DNA from: Planctomycetaceae bacterium
Lineage (GTDB): Bacteria > Planctomycetota > Planctomycetia > Pirellulales > Pirellulaceae
DNA: 40,389 nucleotides
Reading direction: 5' to 3'
NCBI GenBank assembly: GCA_005778405.1
Contig: SXOA01000189.1
Coordinates: 1-40,389 of the forward strand
This document shows, piece after piece, positions 26,551-34,373 of the stretch (the stretch's first letter is position 1; every line of letters starts with the position of its first letter). A program made the position numbers and the translations under genes. The notes beneath the pieces are model-generated. The model did not search any database, was not told the DNA's origin, and was given only the letters and a program-made list of their open reading frames with translations.

Positions 26551-26888
26551 GTGCAATTTCCCGAAAATGAGATGCCGCCAGTCGCCACGCAGTATTGCCC
26601 ACCGCCGGGCAAATATCCAGTCTGAATCCTCAGATTTCCGCGGCCCCTTCCAAGGGACGAGGAATTCGCAAGTAGGAATGGAACAGAAGGAACGAAGAGA
26701 AGTGGTTGAGTCGAGCGACGAACGTATTCAAGGACCAACCAAGGGAAGGTGGCGGGGGCGGACAACCCATTCCACCAGCCCCTTTTTCCCTCTTCGTTTC
26801 CTCTGTTCCCTTCTGTTCCTATTCTTCTCCCTTTCCAAGTGAGAGTTGGTGGGCGAAGGCGTGAGGGAATGGCAGTGAGGTGTTCCGG
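26551..26888. other. Intergenic gap with imperfect inverted repeat
   Basis: Contains no gene. Its main feature is the inverted repeat at 26674-26826. The left part is the 5' leader of the trypsin-WD40 gene, whose promoter I could not place with confidence. Confidence 0.45.
26674..26826. repeat. Imperfect long inverted repeat (GGAACAGAAGG type)
   Basis: AGGAATGGAACAGAAGGAAC, then GAAGAGA (26674-26700), is mirrored with gaps by 26791-26826 (TCTTCGTTTCC, then TTCTGTTCCTATTCTT). About 90 bp separate the arms. It lies downstream of the histidine kinase gene and upstream of the protease gene, and probably belongs to another intergenic repeat family. Confidence 0.5.
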
Positions 26889-27842
26889 TCAGGCCGCCTC
26901 TTGTTTGCCCGTTCCATTGATGGCCGAGTCCGCCTTGCCCGGCAGTTCCACTTCGAAGGTGGTGCCTGGCCCCTGCTCCCGCTCCTTGACCTTGATGCGG
27001 CCCCCGAGCCGATGCACGAGGGTGCGGACGATGTACAGACCCAGGCCGGTCCCCGGCTTATCCCGTTCGAGCTCGGAGCCGAGGCGGACGAAGCGGCCGA
27101 AAATTTTTCGCCGCTGAGCGGCGGAGATGCCGCGGCCGTTGTCGCTGACCCGGACCACCACCTGCTCATTTTCCCCGGCTGCCAGCGAGACGTCCACACG
27201 GGGATCATCGCCGGCATATTTGACCGCGTTGTCCAGTAGGTTGCGGAAGACCAGCTCCAAGTCGACGCGGACGGCTTGGACGATGCAAGGCTGCAACTGC
27301 AAGGCAATGACGCCGTCGGGGATCTGGTAACGGAGGGAAACTTCGTTCGCACAGGTGCGGAGCAGTTGGGCCAGCTCCACGTCCTGCTTTTCGGCCAGGG
27401 TGCGATCCTTTTCCAGGCGGGCAGCATCCAACAAGTGGTTAATCAGCGAATCGAGTCGCTCGACATCTTCGAGCATCGAGCCGTAAAAGACCGCCTGCTC
27501 GTCGGGGCTGAGCTGCCGACGTTTGAGGGTCTGGACATAGAGCTTGAGCGAAGCGATGGGGGACTTTAGCTCGTGGGTGACGCTGTCAATGAAGTTCGAC
27601 TGGCGGCGGGTGAGGTTAATGGTCTTGATGGAGAGTGTCAGGTACATCACCACGCCGAAGAGCACAAAGGCGAGCGAGGTGGTTCCGACCGACAATAGCG
27701 CCCAGTACAGCCCGGCAGTCTGCTCCGACTGCAGCGCCCCGAAGAGTGTCAGCAGGATCCAGCCGACGAGCAGGGCAACGAGCAGCACGAGCATCACCAC
27801 GCCCAGGGTGATCGGCAGTCGGAGTGAGCGGCGTTCGAACAT
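26889..27842 (-). CDS. Sensor histidine kinase (orphan)
   Basis: 317 residues. Two transmembrane helices (about 11-34 and 47-70) are joined by a loop of only about 12 residues, so there is no extracytoplasmic sensor domain. The HisKA domain has phospho-acceptor His90 in FIDSVTHELKSP. The HATPase_c domain shows NLLDNAVKY (N box), DNGRGI (G1) and GTGLGLYI (G2). The enzyme should autophosphorylate and pass phosphate to a response regulator. None is encoded within the window, so the partner lies elsewhere. With so short a loop, the signal is probably membrane-borne or comes from a partner protein. It diverges from acpS across repeat copy B. Confidence 0.92.
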   Translation of the reverse strand: MFERRSLRLPITLGVVMLVLLVALLVGWILLTLFGALQSEQTAGLYWALLSVGTTSLAFVLFGVVMYLTLSIKTINLTRRQSNFIDSVTHELKSPIASLKLYVQTLKRRQLSPDEQAVFYGSMLEDVERLDSLINHLLDAARLEKDRTLAEKQDVELAQLLRTCANEVSLRYQIPDGVIALQLQPCIVQAVRVDLELVFRNLLDNAVKYAGDDPRVDVSLAAGENEQVVVRVSDNGRGISAAQRRKIFGRFVRLGSELERDKPGTGLGLYIVRTLVHRLGGRIKVKEREQGPGTTFEVELPGKADSAINGTGKQEAA

Positions 27843-27891
27843 ATCCCCCTATCTTCCGTCATCGACGACTCCGCGGCAACCGAGCGGGGGA

Positions 27892-27980
27892 AATGACGAA
27901 GTTCGAATTCCGAATGGCGAATGAGAAAGGCGACCATACGTTGTCTTTCATTCGTCATTCCCCATTCGAGTTTCGTCGTT
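27892..27980. repeat. Dispersed ATTCG palindrome, copy B
   Basis: 32-bp arms at 27892-27923 and 27949-27980, inverted, with a unique 25-bp centre. Lies in the divergent gap between the histidine kinase and acpS. It makes the acpS frame appear to begin 200 bp too early. Confidence 0.85.
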
Positions 27981-28024
27981 CCGCTACTCTTCCCAGATTC
28001 CCCGCAAAACCCGAAAATGGCGGC

Positions 28025-28411
28025 ATGAACATTCACGGCATCGGCACCGACATCATCGAATGTCTACGAATTGCGGCGATGATTGAAAAGCACGGAGAGC
28101 TGTTTCTAAGCCGGGTATATACTCCGCACGAGATCGAATATTGCAGTGCCCGTCGGGCGGCCAACCAGCATTATGCCGGCCGCTTTGCCGCCAAGGAGGC
28201 GGTGCTCAAGGCCCTCGGGACCGGCTGGACCCGGGGCATCCAGTGGCAGGATATTGAGGTTCGCAACGAGCTCGGGGGGAAGCCCCGCATCGCCCTGAGT
28301 GGCGGCGCTCGCGAACTTTGCATCAAAACCGGCATCAGCGAAGTGCTGATTACCATCTCCCATTGCCGCAGTTTTGCCACGGCGTACGCAATTGCGGTGG
28401 GGAAAGAGTGA
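28025..28411 (+). CDS. acpS: Holo-[acyl-carrier-protein] synthase
   Basis: 128 residues from ATG 28025, the usual AcpS length. It transfers the 4'-phosphopantetheine group from CoA to the serine of apo-ACP, needed for fatty acid synthesis. The Mg-binding residues are visible: Asp9 in GIGTDIIE and Glu58 in GRFAAKEAVLKALG. The C-terminal TISHCRSFATAYAIA is the conserved end strand. The open frame extends to 27824 only by reading through repeat copy B. The stop codon abuts repeat copy C. It stands 220 bp upstream of nuoH and may not be cotranscribed with it. Confidence 0.95.
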   Translation: MNIHGIGTDIIECLRIAAMIEKHGELFLSRVYTPHEIEYCSARRAANQHYAGRFAAKEAVLKALGTGWTRGIQWQDIEVRNELGGKPRIALSGGARELCIKTGISEVLITISHCRSFATAYAIAVGKE

Positions 28412-28415
28412 GGGA

Positions 28416-28495
28416 AATGGCGAAATTCGAATGGCGAATGGCGAATTTGGGAACTATCGCTTTCATTCGTCATTCGCCATTCGAATTTCGGCTTT
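28416..28495. repeat. Dispersed ATTCG palindrome, copy C
   Basis: 32-bp arms at 28416-28447 and 28464-28495 around a 16-bp centre. It starts five bases after the acpS stop and could fold into a long hairpin at the 3' end of that transcript. Confidence 0.85.
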
Positions 28496-28632
28496 TCTTC
28501 CCTCCCAGGGGTACTTGCCGATCCGGCCTACTTTGTGCCATATTTCACAATCTTTCCCGGACCTTAAGAGTGGCCGGGCGTGGCGGGTGTTCGCATTGCG
28601 GACTGCCTCTAGCGGCGTGAAAGTGCAGCAGC

Positions 28633-29994
28633 GTGGCCCAATTCTTCAATGAAATCCTGAACTGGCTGGCCGGCATTGTCGGCCTGCATGTTGGCGCGGA
28701 TAGCTGGCTGGGATACATCGCGGCGGCGGGCGTGCATATTGGCCTCTTGATCCAGGTCGTGGCTGTCGGTGCTCTCATCTTTATTTGGATGGAGCGAAAG
28801 ATCGCCGGCCGCATCCAGGACCGCCTCGGCCCCACGCGGGTCGGCGGCAAGTTTGGCTGGCTGCAAACTCTGGCCGACGGCGTGAAGCTCGTCGCCAAGG
28901 AAGATGTCACCCCCAAAGACGCCGACCGTTTGCTGTTCAAGCTCGCCCCTTATGTCAGCTTTGCGGCGAGCTTCACGGGGTATATGGCCCTCCCGTTCGC
29001 CTTTGGCTGGGCGGCCCAAGAGGTCAACGTCGCGGTCTTTTTCATCGTCGCGGTGCTTGGCCTGGAAGTTTTTGGAGTCATTCTCGCGGGTTACGCCTCA
29101 GGCTCCAAATGGTCCCTCTTCGGCGGCATGCGGGAAGCGGCCCAGGTCGTCAGCTATGAAGTTCCGATCGGCCTGTGCATCGTGGTGCCGGTTCTCATCG
29201 TCGGCTCGATGAACCTGGTCACCATCGGCGAGGCCCAGGCAGGGCTGTTCACCAACTGGCTTATACTGCACGACCCCTTCACGTTTCTCATCTTCTGGGT
29301 TTACTTCACCTGCGCCATTGCCAGCGTGAACCGGGCCCCGTTCGACCTGGCGGAAGCGGAAAGCGAGCTCGTCGCCGGCTTCCATACCGAATACTCCGGT
29401 CTCCGCTGGAGCTTCTTCTTCATGGCCGAATACGGCTCCATGTTCCTCGTCAGCGGCCTGGCCGCGGTGCTGTTCTTTGGCGGCTGGAACGGGCCGATCC
29501 CAATTTTCCACATGCTGCCGGCGGTTCCCGGTTTAGAAGGCGGTCCCAGCGGCCATTGGGCTTATGAGCAGGGTGAAACCGGTTGGCGCATCCTGGGTTT
29601 CCTCGCCAACGTCGGAGGCGTTCACAACTTGATTCTCAAAAGTGCCATCGGTGTGACAGTGATGATGTGGATTCGCTGGACGCTTCCCCGCCTCCGCATC
29701 GACCAGGTCATGACCGTCTGTCTGAAGTATTGCGTGCCGCTGGCCGCGATTTTCTTCATTGGTGCCGTCGTTTGGAAGCTCGCGTTTCCATTCCCGTTCA
29801 TCAACGATATCGCGCCGCTTCACGGCAGGCGATTGGCAAACGTACGGGAAGGCTGGGTGCTCGCCCCTAATGCTGTGGGCGAAGCTCCGGCAGCGATACC
29901 CGCTCCGGTGACTCCGGAAAGACCGCCTCATCCCGCCTCCGTCCAGGATGAGCCCGTCGCGATCATTTCGGCCGGCCAGGAGGCTCAACCATGA
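28633..29994 (+). CDS. nuoH: NADH-quinone oxidoreductase subunit H
   Basis: 453 residues from GTG 28633. NuoH forms the quinone chamber of complex I where the peripheral arm joins the membrane. Conserved segments are present: WMERKIAGRIQDRLGPTRVG, GGMREAAQVVSYEVP, NRAPFDLAEAESELVAGFHTEYSG (quoted as NRAPFDL and ESELVAGFHTEYSG) and the terminal RIDQVM. Eight or more transmembrane helices. The family is usually 320-430 residues long; the extra here is a Pro/Ala-rich tail of about 60 residues that looks unstructured. The stop overlaps the nuoJ start (ATGATG). In most bacteria nuoI follows nuoH, but here it does not. Confidence 0.96.
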   Translation: MAQFFNEILNWLAGIVGLHVGADSWLGYIAAAGVHIGLLIQVVAVGALIFIWMERKIAGRIQDRLGPTRVGGKFGWLQTLADGVKLVAKEDVTPKDADRLLFKLAPYVSFAASFTGYMALPFAFGWAAQEVNVAVFFIVAVLGLEVFGVILAGYASGSKWSLFGGMREAAQVVSYEVPIGLCIVVPVLIVGSMNLVTIGEAQAGLFTNWLILHDPFTFLIFWVYFTCAIASVNRAPFDLAEAESELVAGFHTEYSGLRWSFFFMAEYGSMFLVSGLAAVLFFGGWNGPIPIFHMLPAVPGLEGGPSGHWAYEQGETGWRILGFLANVGGVHNLILKSAIGVTVMMWIRWTLPRLRIDQVMTVCLKYCVPLAAIFFIGAVVWKLAFPFPFINDIAPLHGRRLANVREGWVLAPNAVGEAPAAIPAPVTPERPPHPASVQDEPVAIISAGQEAQP

Positions 29995-31055
29995 TGCTCC
30001 TCGCTGCCATCAACGTCCATTCTTGCCTGTTCGTGCTGTTCGCGCTCCTCGCTTGCGGCTTCGCGATCGCCGTCGCATCAACGAACAACGTGGTCCGGAT
30101 GGCGTTCTATCTAACGCTCTCGCTCGGTGCGACCTCCGGCTTGTTTTTCCTGGCTGGCTCGGAGTTTGTGGGCTCGATGCAACTGATGATTTACGTCGGC
30201 GGCACCCTGGTGCTACTCATCTTCGGCGTCATGCTCACTGCCCAAAGCCGCTTTGTGTCAATGCAGACGCACGCGGGAGAATGGGTCCTGGGTCTGATGG
30301 TTGGTGCTTCCCTGTTGGGACTGCTGGTGGTGGCGAGCCTGGGTGTCGAGGATTGGCAACAGAAACGAACCGACTCCACTTCCATCCCGCTCCTCGATGC
30401 TCACAACAGCACCGCGACTGGCCTGGCCTTTTCCGGGGTCCGGGTCGACCAGCTTGACCAGCAAGACCCCGTCCTCCGCGCCGGCATGTCCGGCTATCTG
30501 CTGCCGTTTGTGATCGTTTCGATGCACCTGCTCGTCGTGCTCATCGGTGCCGGTTACATGGCCCGCACTAAGCGAATGTCCACCAGCCGCCTTCCGGCTC
30601 GACCGATTGCCGCACCGAGACCTGACCGCCAGCGCAATGTGCTGGTCACCGCTCTGGTCGGCATTGGCATGGTTATCAACCTGGTCGCCGCCATCAAGAT
30701 GTTCTCGGTGGTTCCCCTCCGCCCGCTGATTGCCGAGAACAAATTTGGGCCGGCCGTCAGCAAAATCTGGCACTTGATTCCGCCGCTCGATACCGCTCCG
30801 CAATGGGCGTTTGTGTTCCTGGGAATGCTCTTCCTCGCCAACGTGCTGCTGCTTGTGGTGGTTTGGAACTGGCAGAAGTGGGGAGTGATTGGCCTGGTCG
30901 TCGTCCCGCTTTTGCAAGCCTGGGTGATGAGCCAAGGGGGCTTTCGCGCGATGGATATTGGTGGCAATCTGGCCATCGGCCTGTTGCCGGTGGTGCTCAT
31001 CATCGCCCTGCTTTGCACCGGCAAGCGGCCGACTATGTGGGAGCAGATGGAGTAA
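29991..31055 (+). CDS. nuoJ: NADH-quinone oxidoreductase subunit J with C-terminal membrane extension
   Basis: 354 residues, about twice the usual NuoJ length (165-200). Residues 1-192 are a typical NuoJ: five helices, with VRMAFYLTLSLGATSGLFFLAGSEF and MQLMIYVGGTLVLLIFGVML, the latter carrying the conserved pi-bulge region of helix 3. Residues about 193-354 add a basic linker and about four further helices (for example VTALVGIGMVINLVAAI, WAFVFLGMLFLANVLLLVVV) that I cannot assign. Start and stop overlap nuoH; nuoK follows after 14 bp. There is no stop between the two parts, so it is a genuine fusion in this sequence. Confidence 0.9.
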   Translation: MMLLAAINVHSCLFVLFALLACGFAIAVASTNNVVRMAFYLTLSLGATSGLFFLAGSEFVGSMQLMIYVGGTLVLLIFGVMLTAQSRFVSMQTHAGEWVLGLMVGASLLGLLVVASLGVEDWQQKRTDSTSIPLLDAHNSTATGLAFSGVRVDQLDQQDPVLRAGMSGYLLPFVIVSMHLLVVLIGAGYMARTKRMSTSRLPARPIAAPRPDRQRNVLVTALVGIGMVINLVAAIKMFSVVPLRPLIAENKFGPAVSKIWHLIPPLDTAPQWAFVFLGMLFLANVLLLVVVWNWQKWGVIGLVVVPLLQAWVMSQGGFRAMDIGGNLAIGLLPVVLIIALLCTGKRPTMWEQME

Positions 31056-31069
31056 ACTCCGCACCGAAC

Positions 31070-31405
31070 ATGAATCCTTTCACCGAACCTATCACCGTTT
31101 CGCATTACCTGATTGCCGGGGCAGTGCTGTTTGTCACCGGCGCGGTCTGCATGGCCACCAAGCGGAACGCACTGGGCGTATTGATGGGGATTGAACTGGT
31201 GCTGAATGGTGCCAACCTCAACTTCGTCGCATTCGGCAGCAAGTTCCTGCGAAAGGAAACGCTTGGCCTGGACGGCGATTTGATTGCCCTGTTTGTGATT
31301 GTGCTGGCCGCGGCGGAAGCGGCGGTGGCCCTCGCCATCGCCCTGAATTTTTACAACAACCATGCCACGATTGACGTGGACCAGGCCGACGAGCTCAAAG
31401 GCTAA
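31070..31405 (+). CDS. nuoK: NADH-quinone oxidoreductase subunit K
   Basis: 111 residues from ATG 31070, the family's usual length. It has three helices, with the conserved membrane Glu in GVLMGIELVLNGANLNFVAF and a second in VIVLAAAEAAVALAIAL, both part of the proton path in complex I. An upstream open extension to 30803 lies antiparallel in frame to nuoJ coding and is not used. The stop overlaps the nuoL start by one base (TAATG), so translation is coupled. Confidence 0.96.
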   Translation: MNPFTEPITVSHYLIAGAVLFVTGAVCMATKRNALGVLMGIELVLNGANLNFVAFGSKFLRKETLGLDGDLIALFVIVLAAAEAAVALAIALNFYNNHATIDVDQADELKG

Positions 31406-34317
31406 TGGACCCCTCCTCGCTCATTCCGACGCTCCTGGGCCTGGCGGTCCTGCTGCCGCTGGCCTCGTTCGTCGTCATCCTTTGCGCCGCCAAGTATCTG
31501 AAAGAGCAGGCAGCCTGGGTCGCGATTTGCGCCATCGGCGGTGCCTGCGTCCTGTCGTTTGTCTCGATGTTCCTCTGGCTGGGCTCCAATTGGCCGCCAA
31601 ACCCGCATGACCATGGCGCTGCACACGCGCCCCACCACGATACAACTCTTCCGAACCCGCGAGCGGAGTTTTTCGTCACTGCGCCGGAAGGATTGGCTAA
31701 TCCTCATGCCGCCAAGCCACACGAGTCTGACTCTCCATCCAGCCCATCGGCTGGCGGTGAACAGAAAGCGGGACAGCCTGCCCCTTACACTGGCGATGCC
31801 GTATTGCCCGGTGGAGGCCCCTGGATTCTCGGCAAGTTCGGCAATTTGCGGGTGACGATCAGCTACTACGTGGACTCGCTCACCATCGTCATGTTCTGCA
31901 TGGTGACGCTCATCGCCACGCTCATCCATTTCTATGCGATGGGCTACATGCACGATGAGCTACATGACATCACCGATCACGAAGTGCATTTGTCAAATGG
32001 CGAAGACCTGAAGCGTCCCGGCCGCTTCCCCCGCTTCTTCCAATACCTGTCGCTGTTTTGCTTTTCCATGCTGGGCCTGGTCCTGGCGGGGAACATCGCG
32101 ATGGTGTTTGTGTTCTGGGAACTGGTCGGTATCTGCTCCTATTTCCTCATCGGCTTCTATGTAGAGCGCAAGAGCGCTTCAACCGCGGCCAACAAGGCTT
32201 TCATTGTCAACCGAGTCGGCGACTTCGGCATGATCATCGGCCTGCTCGCCCTCTGGTCGAGCCTGGGAACTTTTGCGTTTGGCGACATCGACCTCAACAA
32301 AGACGGCCAGATTGATCAGTCCGAAAAGGGGCTTTTTAGTCTGGTCGAACGGAAGGAGATGGTCCACGCGAAATCTTCCGAACACGCGAAGTCGGGCGAA
32401 CATCCCGATACGTCCTTCGAGATCGTCACGCCAAAGGGAATGTACTTTGCCGGAGCTCCCAGGAACGAAATCGCCAGCCTCGCCGCCGATCATCGAAATG
32501 TCCCCGGCGGCATGGAGAACGCGAAGTCCGAATTCATCGCCCGCCATCCCGGTAAAGACTACGGCTACTGGCTACTGGTTGTCGCCGGCATCGGCATCTT
32601 CTGCGGCTGCGTGGGAAAAAGTGCCCAGTTCCCGCTGCACACGTGGCTTCCCGATGCCATGGAAGGTCCGACCCCCGTCTCCGCCCTCGTCCATTCCGCC
32701 ACGATGGTCGCCGCCGGCGTCTACCTTGTCGGCCGTTTCTTCCCCGTCTTTTGTCCCGAAGTGCTGCTAGTGATTTGCATCGTCGGCACGATCACGCTCT
32801 TCCTGGCCGCTTCCATCGCTATTACCGCGGTCGATATCAAGCGAGTCTTGGCCTACTCCACCATCAGCCAGCTCGGCTACATGATGCTGGCCATCGGCCT
32901 TGGCGGCTGGGTCGCGGGCCTGATGCACCTGATCACGCACGCCTTCTTCAAGAGCCTGCTGTTCATGTGCTCCGGTTCCGTCATCCATGCCGTGCATACC
33001 AACGACATGCGGCGGATGGGGGGGCTCCTCCGCAAAATGCCGGTCACCGCAATAACCATGCTCGTCGGCTGCCTGGCAATTGCCGGCGTCGGCGTGCCGT
33101 TCGTCATCGGCCTCTCGGGCTACTACTCCAAGGACGCCATCTTGGAACAGGGCTTCCTGTTCGCCCTGCGAAACGACAGCCCCTTCGCCACGTTTTTCTT
33201 CGTCTTCGCCGCCGGCGGCGCGGCCATGACCTCGTTCTACATGTTCCGCATGTGGTACATGACCTTCGTCGGCAAGCCGCGGGACCAGCACGCCCATGAC
33301 CACGCTCACGAGTCGCCGCCCGTGATGTACCTGCCGCTGGTCATTCTCGCCACGCTGGCCGTCAGCGTCGCCTGGGACTGGAAACTGATCGGCTACGGCT
33401 TGATCGCCGGGGCCTTCTTCCTCGCCAAGGGGCTCGGCGAAGGCTGGTTCAAGTCGACCAAATCCGCGCATGGGCACGATGATCACGGCCATGGCCATGA
33501 CGACCACGGGCACGGCCACGACGATCACGGACATGCTCACGCTGCTGATGATCACAGCCATGCCCACGGCACCTCGCTCACGCTCACTCCCGCCTGGACC
33601 ATTGCCATGATCGTCACTACGGTCATCGGCGGCTGGATCATCCAGCAAAGCCTGGGGAGCACGATTGAAGGCATCAAAATTGGCGGACACCCCCTCGGTC
33701 ACCTCACCCTTGCTGGCCTGCTGGAAGATTCCCGCCCCGAAAACACGCTGGGAGATACGCCGGCCCGTTGGCTGACTTCCAACGACAAGCCGTGGGTTTG
33801 GCCGAACGAGAAGGCCAGCCATGCCGATCCCATCATGATTCCCGTCACGCTCCTGGCCACCGGCACCTGGTTCGCCGGCATCACGCTGGCGACGCTGATG
33901 TATGCCCTGGGCTATCTCAATCCCGAAGACGTCCGGCGGCAATTCTCGCCGGTCTATTCCCTGCTCTGGAACAAGTGGTGGTTCGACGAGCTGTACAACT
34001 ACCTGTGGGTCAAGCCGACGTTCGTTATCTCTCGCTTCATCTCGGGTATCGACAAAAACTGGATTGACGTTTTCCTGGATTCATTGGCGCGGTTCGTCGC
34101 CTGGTTTTCCCGCATCTGGGAATACATCGCGGATCAGATTGTCGTCGATGGCTTTGTCAACGTCTTCGCCGGCTGGACCTATAACCTGGCGGTCACGCTC
34201 CGTCAGGTGCAGACCGGCCGCCTCCGTCAATATGTCATGTTCATCGTCCTGGGGGCGATTGCCGTGTTTGTTGTCGTATTCCTTTTTTGGAGCCCCCTGG
34301 CCACCGCTCAACATTAA
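31405..34317 (+). CDS. nuoL: NADH-quinone oxidoreductase subunit L with EF-hand and His-rich insertions
   Basis: 970 residues against about 610-650 in most bacteria. Antiporter-like core motifs are present: VFVFWELVGICSYFLIGFY, HTWLPDAMEGPTPVSALVHS, RVLAYSTISQLGYMMLAIG and HAFFKSLLFMCSGSVIHA. The extra length lies in loops. One is a His/Pro-rich segment (about 67-130). A second (about 290-385) contains a textbook EF-hand loop, DLNKDGQIDQSE (296-307). The third is a very His/Asp-rich segment (689-721) with repeated GHDDHGH units. The C-terminal part resembles the long lateral helix region. The protein pumps protons in the distal membrane arm. The insertions probably lie on the outside or inside loops and may bind Ca and Zn/Cu/Ni. 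Confidence 0.94.
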   Translation: MDPSSLIPTLLGLAVLLPLASFVVILCAAKYLKEQAAWVAICAIGGACVLSFVSMFLWLGSNWPPNPHDHGAAHAPHHDTTLPNPRAEFFVTAPEGLANPHAAKPHESDSPSSPSAGGEQKAGQPAPYTGDAVLPGGGPWILGKFGNLRVTISYYVDSLTIVMFCMVTLIATLIHFYAMGYMHDELHDITDHEVHLSNGEDLKRPGRFPRFFQYLSLFCFSMLGLVLAGNIAMVFVFWELVGICSYFLIGFYVERKSASTAANKAFIVNRVGDFGMIIGLLALWSSLGTFAFGDIDLNKDGQIDQSEKGLFSLVERKEMVHAKSSEHAKSGEHPDTSFEIVTPKGMYFAGAPRNEIASLAADHRNVPGGMENAKSEFIARHPGKDYGYWLLVVAGIGIFCGCVGKSAQFPLHTWLPDAMEGPTPVSALVHSATMVAAGVYLVGRFFPVFCPEVLLVICIVGTITLFLAASIAITAVDIKRVLAYSTISQLGYMMLAIGLGGWVAGLMHLITHAFFKSLLFMCSGSVIHAVHTNDMRRMGGLLRKMPVTAITMLVGCLAIAGVGVPFVIGLSGYYSKDAILEQGFLFALRNDSPFATFFFVFAAGGAAMTSFYMFRMWYMTFVGKPRDQHAHDHAHESPPVMYLPLVILATLAVSVAWDWKLIGYGLIAGAFFLAKGLGEGWFKSTKSAHGHDDHGHGHDDHGHGHDDHGHAHAADDHSHAHGTSLTLTPAWTIAMIVTTVIGGWIIQQSLGSTIEGIKIGGHPLGHLTLAGLLEDSRPENTLGDTPARWLTSNDKPWVWPNEKASHADPIMIPVTLLATGTWFAGITLATLMYALGYLNPEDVRRQFSPVYSLLWNKWWFDELYNYLWVKPTFVISRFISGIDKNWIDVFLDSLARFVAWFSRIWEYIADQIVVDGFVNVFAGWTYNLAVTLRQVQTGRLRQYVMFIVLGAIAVFVVVFLFWSPLATAQH

Positions 34318-34364
34318 CCCGACGCGTAAGCGAGGGAAGAACTAACCCGAAGCGCAAGCAAGGG
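34316..34364 (+). repeat. Two direct AACCCGAAGCG half-elements after nuoL
   Basis: Unit 1 (34316-34337) is AACCCGACGCG, then TAAGCGAGGGA. Unit 2 (34344-34364) is AACCCGAAGCG, then CAAGCAAGGG. Both match one arm of the palindrome at 2600-2652. The nuoL stop TAA overlaps unit 1. They fill the whole gap to nuoM. Confidence 0.75.
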
Positions 34365-34373
34365 TCCTGAACT

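Noticed and set aside
27824..28024. Upstream extension of acpS
   Set aside because: It reads through repeat copy B and antisense to the kinase start; AcpS proteins begin at MNIHGIGTDI.
30803..31069. Upstream extension of nuoK
   Set aside because: It is an out-of-frame shadow of nuoJ; the family start MNPFTEP is at 31070.
32767..33942. Minus-strand ORF of 391 codons
   Set aside because: Antisense of nuoL; its His/Glu/Asp-rich composition reflects the complementary frame.
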